A program made the translations under genes and the position numbers. From Nocardioides potassii (GTDB taxonomy: Bacteria > Actinomycetota > Actinomycetes > Propionibacteriales > Nocardioidaceae): a DNA stretch of 64,000 nucleotides. The notes beneath the pieces were generated by a model. It had not been told where the DNA came from, ran no database searches, and worked only from the letters and a program-made list of their open reading frames with translations. Shown piece after piece: positions 34,995-43,805 of this stretch; within the stretch, counting starts at the first letter, position 1; each line of letters starts with the position of its first letter. The stretch spans positions 248,001-312,000 of the forward strand of contig NZ_JAKJHZ010000007.1 of NCBI RefSeq assembly GCF_021648885.1. The letters are read 5' to 3'.

Positions 34995-36197
34995 TCAGCC
35001 GCGCTCGCGCAGGTAGCGGCCGAAGTGGGGGACGGTGAAGGCGATGCGGCCGCGCTCGCCGGAGTAGACGAGCCCCTTCTTGAGGAGCGAGTCGCGCGCC
35101 GGCGAGAGGGACTGGGGCTTCTTGCCGAGCCGGGCGGCGACGTCGGCGCTCGGCACGGAGTCCTCGTCGCCCCCCAGACCGGACTGCGCCAGGGCGACGT
35201 CGGCCATCGCCATCAGGTAGTCGCGCTCCCCCGGTGTCGCGCGCTCGTAGCGCGAGCCGAAGAACCCGACGGCGAGCTCGGACTCGGCCTCGGGTGCCGC
35301 GACGGCGACGTCGGCGGCGGTGATCGGCGAGCGCGGGGCGAGGTCCCACACGGCCTTGCCGTAGGCCTGGATGAAGTAGGGGTAGCCGCCGGTGGCGTCG
35401 TACATCGCGGCGAGGGCGTCGGACTCGAAGGCGGCGTCCTCGTCGGCGGCAGGCGCCTCGAGTGCACGGTCGGCGGCCTCGCGGGCGAGCCGGTCGATGC
35501 GCTGGTAGCGGAAGAGCCGCTCGCTGTAGGACTTGCTCGCGCTGAGCACTGCCGGCAGGTGCGGCAGGCCGGCGCCCACCACGATCACGGGCAGCCCGGA
35601 CTGGCTGAGCTCGTGGCAGGCGGCGCACAGGGCCGACACGTCGTCCGCGCCGAGGTCCTGCATCTCGTCGATGAAGATGCCGACTCCCTTGCCGACGTCG
35701 GCGGCGAGCCCGCCGAGGTCGGCGAAGAGCTCGACGAGGTCGATCTCGATGTCGCCGGAGTCGGCGCGACCCCGCACGGCCGGTACGTCGATGCCCGGGC
35801 TCCACTGGTCCTTGAGCTTCGCGGCCGTGCCGGCGTCGCGGTGCGCGAAGGACTTGATCACCCCGAGCACGTGGTCGACCGACTCCTCGTCACCGTGGCC
35901 GAGCTCGCGCACCGCCTGGTGCAGCGCGCTGCTGAGCGGCCGCCGCAGGCCCTGGCCGGGACGCGCCTCGAGCTTGCCGGTCCCCCACCCCCGGCGTACG
36001 GCGGCGCCGCGCAGCGCGTTGAGCAGCACGGTCTTGCCGACGCCGCGCAGGCCGGTGAGCACGAGGCTGCGCTCGGGCCGGCCCTTGGCGACGCGCTCGA
36101 GGACGACGTCGAACGCGGCGAGCTGCTCGTCACGGCCGGCGAGCTCGGGGGGGCGCTGGCCCGCGCCGGGGGCGTACGGGTTCCGGATCGGGTCCAC
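34995..36197 (-). CDS. AAA ATPase (ORC/STAND-like, AAA_16)
   Basis: 400 residues. A P-loop ATPase domain has Walker A LVLTGLRGVGKTVLLNAL (near 45-62) and Walker B VGIFIDEMQDLGADD (near 170), then sensor segment GLPVIVVGAGLPHLP. GGYPYFIQAYGKAVWDLAP (near 270) is typical of archaeal-type ATPase_2/ORC-like proteins. A C-terminal winged helix (SVPSADVAARLGKKPQSLSPARDSLLKKGLVY) suggests DNA or protein binding. No partner effector domain is present. GTG 36197 has TACCGT (36204-36209) 6 nt upstream. It is divergent from zwf. Confidence 0.85.
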   Translation of the reverse strand: MDPIRNPYAPGAGQRPPELAGRDEQLAAFDVVLERVAKGRPERSLVLTGLRGVGKTVLLNALRGAAVRRGWGTGKLEARPGQGLRRPLSSALHQAVRELGHGDEESVDHVLGVIKSFAHRDAGTAAKLKDQWSPGIDVPAVRGRADSGDIEIDLVELFADLGGLAADVGKGVGIFIDEMQDLGADDVSALCAACHELSQSGLPVIVVGAGLPHLPAVLSASKSYSERLFRYQRIDRLAREAADRALEAPAADEDAAFESDALAAMYDATGGYPYFIQAYGKAVWDLAPRSPITAADVAVAAPEAESELAVGFFGSRYERATPGERDYLMAMADVALAQSGLGGDEDSVPSADVAARLGKKPQSLSPARDSLLKKGLVYSGERGRIAFTVPHFGRYLRERG

Positions 36198-36281
36198 GAT
36201 CCGACGGTATCGGTGAATCTAAGGGCCACCGTAGACATCCGGATATTCGGCGAGTCACGACCGAGGTGCCACCATCGAGAC

Positions 36282-37787
36282 GTGACCGACACGTCCGCGC
36301 ACGTCCCCCAGACCATCTCCTACCCCGCGGAGTCGCGGCCCTCCTCGCGCTGGTCCCAGGACCACCTCGACCCGCACGTGGTCGTCCTCTTCGGGGCGTG
36401 CGGAGACCTGGCCCGCCGCAAGCTGCTGCCCGGCATGGCCCACCTCGTCCTGTCCGACCTCGCCCCCGACATCCGGATCATCGGGACCTCGCTGGAGGAG
36501 CACGACTCGGCGACCTTCCGGACGTACACGCGCGAGGCCGTCGAGCAGTTCGGCCTGCACCCGATGACCGAGGAGCAGTGGGACCTCTTCGACGACCGCC
36601 TGGAGTACGTCCCCCAGTCCGCCGGCCCCGAGGCGCTCGCCGCCGCGGTGGCCACCGCCGAGCAGGCCCTCGGCGAGGGCGTACGTCGTCTGCACTACCT
36701 GTCGGTGCCGCCCAAGGCGGCCCTGCCGGTCATCGAGATGCTCCGCGACGCCGACCTCGTAGCCCGCTCGCGCGTAGTGATGGAGAAGCCGTTCGGCACC
36801 GACCTCGCCTCGGCGATCCAGCTCAACGCCCGCGTCCACGAGACCTTCGACGAGTCGCAGGTGTTCCGGATCGACCACTTCCTCGGCAAGGAGGCGGCGC
36901 AGAACATCCTCGCGTTCCGATTCGCCAACGGGCTGTTCGAGCCGATCTGGAACCGCAACTTCATCGACCACGTGCAGATCGACATCCCCGAGACGCTCGG
37001 CCTGGACCAGCGCGCCAACTTCTACGAGTCGACCGGCGCCTACAAGGACATGGTCGTCACGCACCTGTTCCAGGTGCTGGCCTTCGTCGCGATGGAGCCG
37101 CCCACCGCGCTCGAGCCGCGGGCCATCTCGGAGGAGAAGAACAAGGTCTTCCGCTCGCTGATGCCGATCGAGCCGAGGGACGTCGTGCGCGGGCAGTTCA
37201 CCGGCTACACCGACCTCCCAGGCGTCTCGCCCGACTCCGACACCGAGACCTTCATCGCCATGGAGTGCCGCCTCGACAACTGGCGGTGGGCGGGGGTGCC
37301 GTTCTACCTGCGGACCGGCAAGCAGATGGCCGAGGGCAAGCGAATCATCTCGATCGCCTTCCGCGAGGCACCCCGCTCGATGTTCCCCGCCAACTCCGGC
37401 GTCGGGTCCGCGGGGCCGGACCACCTCACCTTCGACCTCGCCGACGAGTCCAAGGTGTCGCTGTCGTTCTACGGCAAGCGCCCCGGTCCGGGGATGCGGC
37501 TGCAGAAGCTGTCGATGCAGTTCTCCACCGGCGAGACCGAGGCCGCCGGTGACGTGCTCGAGGCCTACGAGCGGCTGATCCTCGACGCGATGCGCGGCGA
37601 CCACACGCTCTTCACGACGGCGGAGGGCATCGAGTCGCTCTGGGACCGCTCGCGCCAGCTGCTCGAGGACCCGCCGCCCGTGAAGCCGTACGCGCCGGGG
37701 ACCTGGGGACCCAACGCCATCCACCAGCTCGTGGCGCCGCACGCGTGGCGGCTGCCGTTCGAGCGGGAGTGGCGAGCGAAGAAGTAG
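36282..37787 (+). CDS. zwf: glucose-6-phosphate 1-dehydrogenase
   Basis: 501 residues. The first step of the oxidative pentose phosphate pathway, making NADPH. The dinucleotide motif is VVLFGACGDLARRKLLPG (near 28), where Ser of the usual GASGDL is Cys. VMEKPFGTDL, the active-site RIDHFLGKEAAQN, and RTGKQMAEGKRIISIAF follow. The frame is open far upstream as an antisense shadow of the ATPase gene; GTG 36282 gives a normal family start. The usual actinobacterial neighbours (tal, tkt, opcA, pgl) are not here, so this may be a second, stand-alone zwf. Confidence 0.95.
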   Translation: MTDTSAHVPQTISYPAESRPSSRWSQDHLDPHVVVLFGACGDLARRKLLPGMAHLVLSDLAPDIRIIGTSLEEHDSATFRTYTREAVEQFGLHPMTEEQWDLFDDRLEYVPQSAGPEALAAAVATAEQALGEGVRRLHYLSVPPKAALPVIEMLRDADLVARSRVVMEKPFGTDLASAIQLNARVHETFDESQVFRIDHFLGKEAAQNILAFRFANGLFEPIWNRNFIDHVQIDIPETLGLDQRANFYESTGAYKDMVVTHLFQVLAFVAMEPPTALEPRAISEEKNKVFRSLMPIEPRDVVRGQFTGYTDLPGVSPDSDTETFIAMECRLDNWRWAGVPFYLRTGKQMAEGKRIISIAFREAPRSMFPANSGVGSAGPDHLTFDLADESKVSLSFYGKRPGPGMRLQKLSMQFSTGETEAAGDVLEAYERLILDAMRGDHTLFTTAEGIESLWDRSRQLLEDPPPVKPYAPGTWGPNAIHQLVAPHAWRLPFEREWRAKK

Positions 37788-37794
37788 GCCTGGT

Positions 37795-38058
37795 TCAGCC
37801 GGCCTGCGGCGGCCGCTCGACCCGCGCGACCCGCTCGCGCGCGGTGTCGTACGCCTGGTCGAGGCCCTGGCGCAGCAGCGCGATGAGGTCGGGCACCTCG
37901 TCGGCGGCGAGCCGGAAGGTGCCGGCGCACACGTTGTCGCGCCACAGCGACAGCACGACCAGCTGCGACTCGTGGTGCCAGGTGACGCGCAGCGAACGGT
38001 CCTCGCCGCGCGGGTCGAGGAAGACCGACCCGGTGCGAGGAGTGCGCGGCTGTGCCAT
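37795..38058 (-). CDS. conserved small protein, function unknown
   Basis: 87 residues from ATG 38058. The core SVFLDPRGEDRSLRVTWHHESQLVVLSLWRDNVCAGTFRLAADEVPDLIALLRQGL looks like a beta-rich fold followed by a helix, and is typical of actinobacterial hypothetical proteins of this size. No motif suggests an activity. It lies 7 nt from the convergent zwf stop and is divergent from the glycosylase gene (45 nt). Confidence 0.7.
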   Translation of the reverse strand: MAQPRTPRTGSVFLDPRGEDRSLRVTWHHESQLVVLSLWRDNVCAGTFRLAADEVPDLIALLRQGLDQAYDTARERVARVERPPQAG

Positions 38059-38103
38059 GGGTCATTCTGACCCCGACCGAGGTGATCTGCCTAGACTCGC
38101 AGC

Positions 38104-38985
38104 GTGCCAGAGCTGCCCGAGGTCGAAGCCCTCGTCCAGGACCTGCGCGGTCGCCTGGTCGGCCGCGCGATCAGCCGCGTCGACCTGACGGCGTTCAGCG
38201 CGCTGAAGACGTTCGACCCGCCGCTGCACGCGCTGCACGGCACCCTCGTCGACGACGTGACGCGCCACGGCAAGTTCCTCGACATCGACGCGAGCGGCGT
38301 CCACGTGGTCATCCACCTCGCGCGGGCGGGCTGGATCCGCTGGCGCGACGAGGTGCCGGCCCTGCCCGCGCGGCCCAACAGCAAGAACCCGCTCGCCGCG
38401 CGGGTGGTCATCGACGATCCCGACCTCGACGTCCAGCCGGGCCTCGACATCACCGAGGCGGGCACGCGCAAGGGCCTGGCGATCTACGTCGTCCGCGACC
38501 CGCAGCAGGTCGAGGGGGTCGCCCGGCTCGGGCCCGACCCGCTCAGCGACGACTTCACGGTCGAGGTGCTCGGCGAGATCCTGCAGCGCGAGGGGCGCAA
38601 GCAGGTCAAGGGCGTGATGCGGATGCAGTCGATCATTGCCGGCATCGGCAACGCCTACTCCGACGAGATCCTCCACGCCGCGAAGATGTCCCCCTACAAG
38701 CCGGCCAGCAGCATCGAGGGCGACGAGCTCCAGGGGCTGTACGACGCCGTGCGCGGGACGCTGGGCGACGCCGTACGCCGCTCGAGCGGGCTCGCCGCGA
38801 GCGAGCTCAAGGGCGAGAAGAAGACCAACCTGGCGGTGCACGGCCGGACCGGCGAGGCGTGCCCGGTGTGCGGGGACGTCGTGCGCGAGGTGTCGTTCGC
38901 GGACTCCAGCCTGCAGTACTGCGCAACCTGCCAGACCGGCGGGAAGCCGCTGGCGGACAGGCGCACGTCGAAGTTCCTGAAGTAG
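38104..38985 (+). CDS. Fpg/Nei family DNA glycosylase/AP lyase
   Basis: A 293-residue base-excision repair enzyme. The N-terminal catalytic Pro2 and Glu3 are in VPELPEVEALVQDL. The H2TH domain includes GVMRMQSIIAGIGNAYSDEILHAA (near 175-200). The C-terminal zinc finger has CPVCGDVVREVSFADSSLQYCATCQTGG, with the base-contacting Arg replaced by the end DRRTSKFLK. THGKFLDI-type strand residues differ from classic MutM, so it may be one of the divergent actinobacterial Fpg/Nei paralogues with altered lesion range. GTG 38104 has TAGACT (38092-38097) 6 nt upstream. Confidence 0.92.
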   Translation: MPELPEVEALVQDLRGRLVGRAISRVDLTAFSALKTFDPPLHALHGTLVDDVTRHGKFLDIDASGVHVVIHLARAGWIRWRDEVPALPARPNSKNPLAARVVIDDPDLDVQPGLDITEAGTRKGLAIYVVRDPQQVEGVARLGPDPLSDDFTVEVLGEILQREGRKQVKGVMRMQSIIAGIGNAYSDEILHAAKMSPYKPASSIEGDELQGLYDAVRGTLGDAVRRSSGLAASELKGEKKTNLAVHGRTGEACPVCGDVVREVSFADSSLQYCATCQTGGKPLADRRTSKFLK

Positions 38986-39015
38986 CCGACGGGCCCGAGG
39001 GTCCGGGCAGAGCGA

Positions 39016-39060
39016 CGGGCGCCGGTCCGACCCACCCCCGTGAAGTCCGACCGGCGCCCG
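39016..39060. terminator. hairpin after the glycosylase gene
   Basis: 16-nt arms CGGGCGCCGGTCCGAC (39016-39031) and GTCCGACCGGCGCCCG (39045-39060) pair with one mismatch around a 13-nt loop. It lies between the convergent glycosylase and zinc-finger genes and could serve both. Confidence 0.65.
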
Positions 39061-39097
39061 GCTACGTCAAGCGTACCTTGACTCTGCGCGAATCGTC

Positions 39098-39478
39098 TCA
39101 CGCCGTGTGCGTCTTGTCTCCACCTTTTCTGGCGAATCGCTCCCACGCGGCCTGCCGCGAGACGCCCAGGGTGCGGCCGATCTCGGCCCAGGAGATGCTG
39201 CGCTCGCGCAACAGGTCGACCCACTCGTGGGCGAACGCGGTGTTCTGCTCTGCCGACGCCATGATCTGCGGGAGCGTGGCGAGCAGCTCCGCGTCGGACA
39301 TCGTGTCCCAGGGGAACGTCCCCTTCCTGGCGGCCATCTCCTCGGGGTCGTGCAGGATCGCGTGGAAGTCGTCGACGCAGGACACGCAGATCTGCGCACC
39401 CAGACCGCCCACGAGCTGGAGGTCCTTGCTTCCCGGTTCACCGCAGAACGAGCAGATCTTGCCCTCGCGCGTGATCAT
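39098..39478 (-). CDS. ClpX-type zinc finger/HTH protein
   Basis: 126 residues. The N-terminal C4 zinc finger matches the ClpX zinc-binding domain (KICSFCGEPGSKDLQLVGGLGAQICVSCVDDFHAIL; Cys-x2-Cys ... Cys-x2-Cys). After a linker, the C-terminus is a helix-turn-helix (ERSISWAEIGRTLGVSRQAAWERFARKGG). The finger module mediates dimerisation or adaptor recognition in ClpX. Joined to a Hin-like HTH it suggests a small transcription factor. ATG 39478. The downstream gap to the lipoprotein gene is short (91 nt). Confidence 0.8.
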   Translation of the reverse strand: MITREGKICSFCGEPGSKDLQLVGGLGAQICVSCVDDFHAILHDPEEMAARKGTFPWDTMSDAELLATLPQIMASAEQNTAFAHEWVDLLRERSISWAEIGRTLGVSRQAAWERFARKGGDKTHTA

Positions 39479-39569
39479 CTGACCCTCTCCGTCTCCCCTC
39501 GACCGATGCTACTCGCCCGTACCTGACCGAGAAGAGGTCGTTCGGGTGGTCCGGCACCCCCCGTCCGGG

Positions 39570-40052
39570 CTAGCCGGAGCCCGGCAGCTCCGGCATGTCG
39601 ATGTCGTCGAGGGGGTTGCCGCAGGTCTCGGTGAGGTACTTCTCGAAGGCGTCCGCCTGCTTCTTCGCCTCGGCCGAGGCGTCCTTGCCTCCCGCCTCGA
39701 GCTCCTCGAGCTTCTCGATCGAGAAGTCGGAGGCGTCGATCTCGCCGGCCTGCTCGACGACCGCCTCGAAGCCCTTGCGCGCGTCGTCGGAGATCCCCTC
39801 GGGCGTGCCGACCTCCTCGAGCTTCGCGCCCCAGTCCTTCACCGCCTTCGCCATCTGCTCGTCGCTGGGCAGCACCGGTTCGGACACGTCGTCCGGCATC
39901 AGGTCCTCGAGGAGGCTGGACTGCGTCCGGCAGAAGTCCTTCTCGCTCGCGTCGGTGGGAGCCCCGCCCCCGGCCCCTCCGCCGCAGGCGGACGCGGCGG
40001 CCCCGACGAGGAGGGCAGCAGTGCTGACGGCGAGACGGGTGCGGGTGGCCAT
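39570..40052 (-). CDS. hypothetical lipoprotein
   Basis: 160 residues. The signal peptide ends in lipobox AAASAC (Cys near 23), followed by a Gly-rich tether (GGGAGGGAPTDAS). The mature part is helical and acidic (MAKAVKDWGAKLEEVGTPEGISDDARKGFEAVVEQAGEID, ELEAGGKDASAEAKKQADAFEKYL) with a Cys in FCRTQ and one in ETCGNPL that may pair. This is a common actinobacterial lipoprotein type of unknown role, anchored on the outer face of the membrane. Confidence 0.82.
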   Translation of the reverse strand: MATRTRLAVSTAALLVGAAASACGGGAGGGAPTDASEKDFCRTQSSLLEDLMPDDVSEPVLPSDEQMAKAVKDWGAKLEEVGTPEGISDDARKGFEAVVEQAGEIDASDFSIEKLEELEAGGKDASAEAKKQADAFEKYLTETCGNPLDDIDMPELPGSG

Positions 40053-40107
40053 GTGTCCCCTTGTTCTTCCCTCGGTGGCGTTCGGACGGCGCCCACCCTT
40101 GCGCGTC

Positions 40108-40800
40108 TCACCCCCGGTCGTCCACCCGGAAGGGTGACGGCACCGGGAGGCGCAGGCACCCCTCGAGCGCCTCGAGGTACTCCGCTCGCGGACGTCGTAC
40201 GACGCCCAGGGTGGCGAGGTGCGGCGTCTGCCACTGCACGTCGAGGACCCGGCGGTCGGCATGCTCGTCACGGAGCAGGTCGACCAGCGCGAGCAGCGCG
40301 ACCTTGGACGCGTCGCGCTCGACGTGGAACATCGACTCGCCCGCGAAGAGGCCGCCGACGCTGACGCCGTACAGCCCTCCGGCGAGGCGGTCGTCGCGCC
40401 ACGCCTCGACCGAGTGCGCCCAGCCGAGGCGGTGGAGCCGGCCGTAGGCATGCCGGAAGTCGTCGTTGATCCAGCCGTCGGGCCGGTCCGGGCTGCCGCA
40501 GGCCGCGACCACCTCGTCGAACGCGGTGTCGATGCGGATCTCGAAGTCCCGCGCGGAGCGCCGCAGCGATCGCGACACCCTCATCCCGTCGAGAGGCAGC
40601 ACGCCGCGCTCGACCGGGGAGAACCACCCGAGGTGCTCCTCGGCGTCGAGCGTGACCGGCATCGGGAAGAGGCCCAGGCCGTACGCCGTCACGAGCGTGC
40701 CGGGCTCGAGGTCCGCGCCCACCGCGACGAGGTCGTCGTCGGGGTCCCACGACGAGCGGGGCGGGAACCCCCACGGCGTCGGAGCGGGGGCGATCGGCAC
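40108..40800 (-). CDS. aat: leucyl/phenylalanyl-tRNA-protein transferase
   Basis: 230 residues from GTG 40800. It transfers Leu or Phe from aminoacyl-tRNA to N-terminal Arg/Lys of proteins, the N-end-rule tag read by ClpS/ClpAP. Signatures: GLFPMPV with DLVAVGADLEPGTLVTAYGLG before it, GWFSPVERGVLPLDG, WINDDFRHAYGRLHRLGWAHSVEAW, and GLYGVSVGGLFAGESMFH. The first 12 residues (VPIAPAPTPWGFPP) match the family start. The frame remains open upstream but that part is non-coding shadow. Confidence 0.93.
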   Translation of the reverse strand: MPIAPAPTPWGFPPRSSWDPDDDLVAVGADLEPGTLVTAYGLGLFPMPVTLDAEEHLGWFSPVERGVLPLDGMRVSRSLRRSARDFEIRIDTAFDEVVAACGSPDRPDGWINDDFRHAYGRLHRLGWAHSVEAWRDDRLAGGLYGVSVGGLFAGESMFHVERDASKVALLALVDLLRDEHADRRVLDVQWQTPHLATLGVVRRPRAEYLEALEGCLRLPVPSPFRVDDRG

Positions 40801-40899
40801 GACTCCGAACGTAGTCCACGACCCGAGGCCGCCCCGCGCGTCGCGCGAGCACCGCGGCGGCCGGGTCGCGCGACTGGCGGCCGACCGTACGATCGGGGC

Positions 40900-41577
40900 A
40901 TGGGCCTCAAGTCGACCGTCGGACGCCAGCTCGCGCCGCGCATCCAGGACCTCGCTCCCGGACTCACCTCGGGCTTCGTCCGCGAGGCGCTCAACCGTGC
41001 GATCGACGGCGTCGGTCCGCTCGCTCCCGCGGCCGCCGCTGCTGACAAGCAGCTGACGGAGCAGCGTGGCAGCGTCGAGCGCGCGATCCACGAGGTCATC
41101 GAGAACAACGTCCGGATGGCCGGCGCGCAGGGCTTCCTGACCAACGTCGGCGGCCTGGTGACGATGGCGGTGACGATCCCCGCCAACGTGACCGGCCTGG
41201 CGCTGCTCCAGTGCCGGATGGTCGCCGGCATCGCGCACCTGCGCGGTCACGACCTCGACGACCCGCGCGTGCGCAACGCGATCCTCGCGCTGCTCCTCGG
41301 CGAGGACCAGGTCCACGACCTGGTGAAGCGCAAGAAGATCCCGAGCACGCCGATGGCCCTCGCCACCGCGCCTGCCCACGACCCGACGATCGACGGCGTC
41401 ATCTCGGCCGTCGTGGCCAGCGACATCATCGCCCGGGTCGCAGGCAAGCGGCTCGCGACCACCGTCGGGCGCCGGGTGCCGGTCGTCGGCGGCGTGGTCG
41501 GCGCCGGGGCCGACGGCTACGCGACCTGGAAGATCGGGCGGTACGCCGACCGCGAGCTGCTGCCGCGCAAGCGCTGA
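40900..41577 (+). CDS. EcsC family protein
   Basis: 225 residues from ATG 40900. A helical protein with a membrane-associated middle (GFLTNVGGLVTMAVTIPANVTGLALLQCRMVAGIAHLRGHDLDDPRVRNAILALLLG), the conserved EcsC region. The last part is Val/Gly-rich (RRVPVVGGVVGAGADGYATWKIGRYADREL). EcsC is the poorly understood third gene of the B. subtilis ecs ABC cluster; stand-alone forms are of unknown function. TACGAT (40888-40893) ends 6 nt before the ATG. Confidence 0.82.
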   Translation: MGLKSTVGRQLAPRIQDLAPGLTSGFVREALNRAIDGVGPLAPAAAAADKQLTEQRGSVERAIHEVIENNVRMAGAQGFLTNVGGLVTMAVTIPANVTGLALLQCRMVAGIAHLRGHDLDDPRVRNAILALLLGEDQVHDLVKRKKIPSTPMALATAPAHDPTIDGVISAVVASDIIARVAGKRLATTVGRRVPVVGGVVGAGADGYATWKIGRYADRELLPRKR

Positions 41578-41581
41578 GCCC

Positions 41582-42118
41582 TCAGGCCAGCAGCCCCAGC
41601 GTCTCAGCGTGGAGGACGACCTCGGCATGGATCGGGTCGTCGACCCACAGGTAGTCGGCCGCCTCGAGCACCGGCAGCGTGAGTACCTCGACGACGTCCT
41701 CGCCGTCCGGCGGATTGAGCGGCTCACCCGTGATCTCGACGCGAGCGACGGCATAGGCCCAGTACGAGCGTGGGTGCGGGAAGTGCGGCCGGTACGGCTG
41801 CTCCCGTTCGCTGTCCACCTCGTGGGCCGAGAAGTGGTGGAGGTCGCCGAGCAGGGTCGCGCCCGCCTCCTCCAGCAGCTCGCGGCGGGCAAGGTCGGTC
41901 AGCGCCTCGCCCTCCTCGCGCGTGCCGCCAGGCAGGAACCGCCAGCCCTCCGCACTTCGACAGACCACGACCTCACGGTCGTGTGTGAGGGCGACGAGAT
42001 GCAGCCGGGTGACCAGCTCGTGCTTCGCGACGCCGGTGACGTACCTGGTCCTCGCCCGGGCGTAGTCGACGTAGGTCTCGCCGGCGAGCGCGGGGAAGCG
42101 GGCGTCCGGGTCGTCCAC
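41582..42118 (-). CDS. NUDIX hydrolase
   Basis: 178 residues from GTG 42118. The Nudix box is GGTREEGEALTDLARRELLEEAGA (G-x5-E-x7-R-E-x2-E-E-x-G), complete, near residues 67-90, within LHLVALTHDREVVVCRSAEGWRFLPGG. The enzyme hydrolyses nucleoside-diphosphate-linked substrates with Mg2+; the substrate is unknown. The C-terminal ~70 residues (RSYWAYAVARVEIT ... EVLTLPVLEAADYLWVDDP) are typical of actinobacterial Nudix proteins. The stop is 4 nt from the convergent EcsC stop. Confidence 0.88.
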   Translation of the reverse strand: MDDPDARFPALAGETYVDYARARTRYVTGVAKHELVTRLHLVALTHDREVVVCRSAEGWRFLPGGTREEGEALTDLARRELLEEAGATLLGDLHHFSAHEVDSEREQPYRPHFPHPRSYWAYAVARVEITGEPLNPPDGEDVVEVLTLPVLEAADYLWVDDPIHAEVVLHAETLGLLA

Positions 42119-42170
42119 TCCGTCATTGTGCACGTGGCTGGGCGGTCCCTCCCGTGGCAGCACTCACGGC

Positions 42171-42383
42171 ATGCCGAAGCTTCCCCAACCAGTTCTCGAA
42201 GTTGCGTGGAGACACCGAGGGGAGACCGGCAAGATCCACTACCGCTTGCGACGTCCCGACGGAGGCACCAGGCACCTGAACACCCGAGACGGTGACCCTC
42301 TGCCCGAGGTTCTCGAACAACACCTCGCTGCCATTGGCTACACAGGTCCCAAGAGCTCCGACGAAGACTCCGGCGAGCATTGA
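42171..42383 (+). CDS. small hypothetical protein
   Basis: 70 residues from ATG 42171: PVLEVAWRHRGETGKIHYRLRRPDGGTRHLN ... PEVLEQHLAAIGYTG. No family is recognised. Coding is supported by an unbroken frame with a plausible mixed beta/alpha composition. Third-position GC is clearly lower than in the neighbours (many codons such as CTT, CCA, GTT, GAA, ACA), which suggests recent acquisition or a non-coding stretch. It sits between the divergent NUDIX gene and the convergent DUF222/HNH gene. Confidence 0.4.
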   Translation: MPKLPQPVLEVAWRHRGETGKIHYRLRRPDGGTRHLNTRDGDPLPEVLEQHLAAIGYTGPKSSDEDSGEH

Positions 42384-42402
42384 CACGTTTGAGCGCCTGC
42401 TC

Positions 42403-43665
42403 TCACGTCCGCCTGGTGAAGAGCACCTGTCCGTGCTTGTCGAGACCGTGCTGGAACGCCGGGTCGTGGACGAGCCGGTGGTGCTTCGGGCACAGCAACC
42501 GGCCCGCCGCCACACTCGTGCGTCCACCGCGCGCCCACGCGTCGTCGTGGTGGGCGTGGCAGAACGCCGGCGGCGCATCACAACCGGCCGCGGTGCAGCC
42601 GCCATCGCGCACACCCATCGCGACCCGCTGCGCCTCGGAGTGGAACCGCCGCCTCCGGCCGACGTCCAGCACCACCGACGGCCCACCCAGCACCACCGGG
42701 ACGATCCCCGCCCGGCACGCGATCCGACGCGCCTCACCCGCACTGATCCGACCACCCGTGTCCAGGGAGGCGGCCTTCAGCCCACCGGTCAGGGTGTCGA
42801 CGTCCATCGTCACCACCACCGTCGCCGGCACCCCACCCGCCGACGGCACCGACGCCTCGGGGCGGGACTCGATGTAGTCCACGAACGCCAGACCCATCCG
42901 GTGCCTCGTCACACCCCGTTCGACAGGAGCCGCGCCCACGGCATCGCCACCCGGATCGCGGCGGAACCGGCTCGGGAACGCGATCGCCAACAGGTGCTTG
43001 CGCAGCACCTCCCCGTGCAGGGTCGGGATCGAGAACCGGCCATGGGACTGCCCGTGCCCGTCGTCGACCATCGTGAACGACGCCCTCGCCCTCGCGTCCG
43101 CTTCCTCCGCCTCGAGGCGGCGGGCCTCCTCCGCATCGGCCGCGACCGGGTCGACCACCTCCAGGACCCGACGACCCAGCACCCGCAACGCCTTCGCGTC
43201 GTGCTCGACCGCCTTGTCGAGCAGGAACCGTGTCGCATCCGCAGCCACCACCTCCGACACGTCGACCGGCAACGCGTCCACCGCATCCACGACCACCCGC
43301 GCCTGATCGAGCCGCAGGTCACCGGACGCGAGCGCGGCAGCCACGCCGTCGTACCGCTCCAGCGCAGACGCAAGGGATGACAACCGCTGCACCTCGGCCT
43401 GCGTCACCCGCGTCTCCCGAGCCCACCAGGCGTGCGTCGACAGACCCACCTCCGAGCCCGTACCGACCGCCGTCGCCTGCCCCAGCACCCGCACCAGCAA
43501 CGCATCCAGCTGCGACCGCGCCCGCGTCAGCAGCACCAACGCATCACCAGCCTCCGCCGCCGACATCGACCACACCGGCAGCCCCGCCACCACACCCAAC
43601 GACACGCACAGATCACGCGCAAGAGCGGTGACCCGGTGCTCCTCGGACAGTGGGATCGCTGACAT
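42403..43665 (-). CDS. DUF222/HNH endonuclease domain protein (13E12 repeat family)
   Basis: 420 residues. The N-terminal ~310 form the DUF222 domain (RARSQLDALLVRVLGQA, ETRVTQAEVQRLSSLASALERYDGVAAALASGDLRLDQARVVVDAVDALP). The C-terminal HNH nuclease has CTAAGCDAPPAFCHAHHDDAWARGG, the catalytic His pair in CHAHH, zinc Cys pairs, and LLCPKHHRLVH. Members of this family (mycobacterial 13E12) are multi-copy and probably mobile or recombination-prone; a biological role is unknown. ATG 43665 has GGAGG 2-3 nt upstream of GC-ATG. Confidence 0.88.
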   Translation of the reverse strand: MSAIPLSEEHRVTALARDLCVSLGVVAGLPVWSMSAAEAGDALVLLTRARSQLDALLVRVLGQATAVGTGSEVGLSTHAWWARETRVTQAEVQRLSSLASALERYDGVAAALASGDLRLDQARVVVDAVDALPVDVSEVVAADATRFLLDKAVEHDAKALRVLGRRVLEVVDPVAADAEEARRLEAEEADARARASFTMVDDGHGQSHGRFSIPTLHGEVLRKHLLAIAFPSRFRRDPGGDAVGAAPVERGVTRHRMGLAFVDYIESRPEASVPSAGGVPATVVVTMDVDTLTGGLKAASLDTGGRISAGEARRIACRAGIVPVVLGGPSVVLDVGRRRRFHSEAQRVAMGVRDGGCTAAGCDAPPAFCHAHHDDAWARGGRTSVAAGRLLCPKHHRLVHDPAFQHGLDKHGQVLFTRRT

Positions 43666-43805
43666 GCCTCCACCCTCGAGACCACCACCGACACTTCCGG
43701 AGACCGACGAACAACCCTGTGGAGAAGCCCGGAATGTGCGCCGCTGTGGACGTTGAACGGCCCGACCGTGGGGTGTGAGCCACTCAGTGACGGAGGATGG
43801 AACCC

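Noticed and set aside
34944..36281. Long upstream extension of the zwf frame
   Set aside because: It is the antisense of the AAA ATPase gene, without any domain similarity; zwf begins normally at GTG 36282.
42403..43665. DUF222/HNH gene as a homing endonuclease in an intron or intein
   Set aside because: It is a free-standing gene with its own start, with no interrupted host gene around it.
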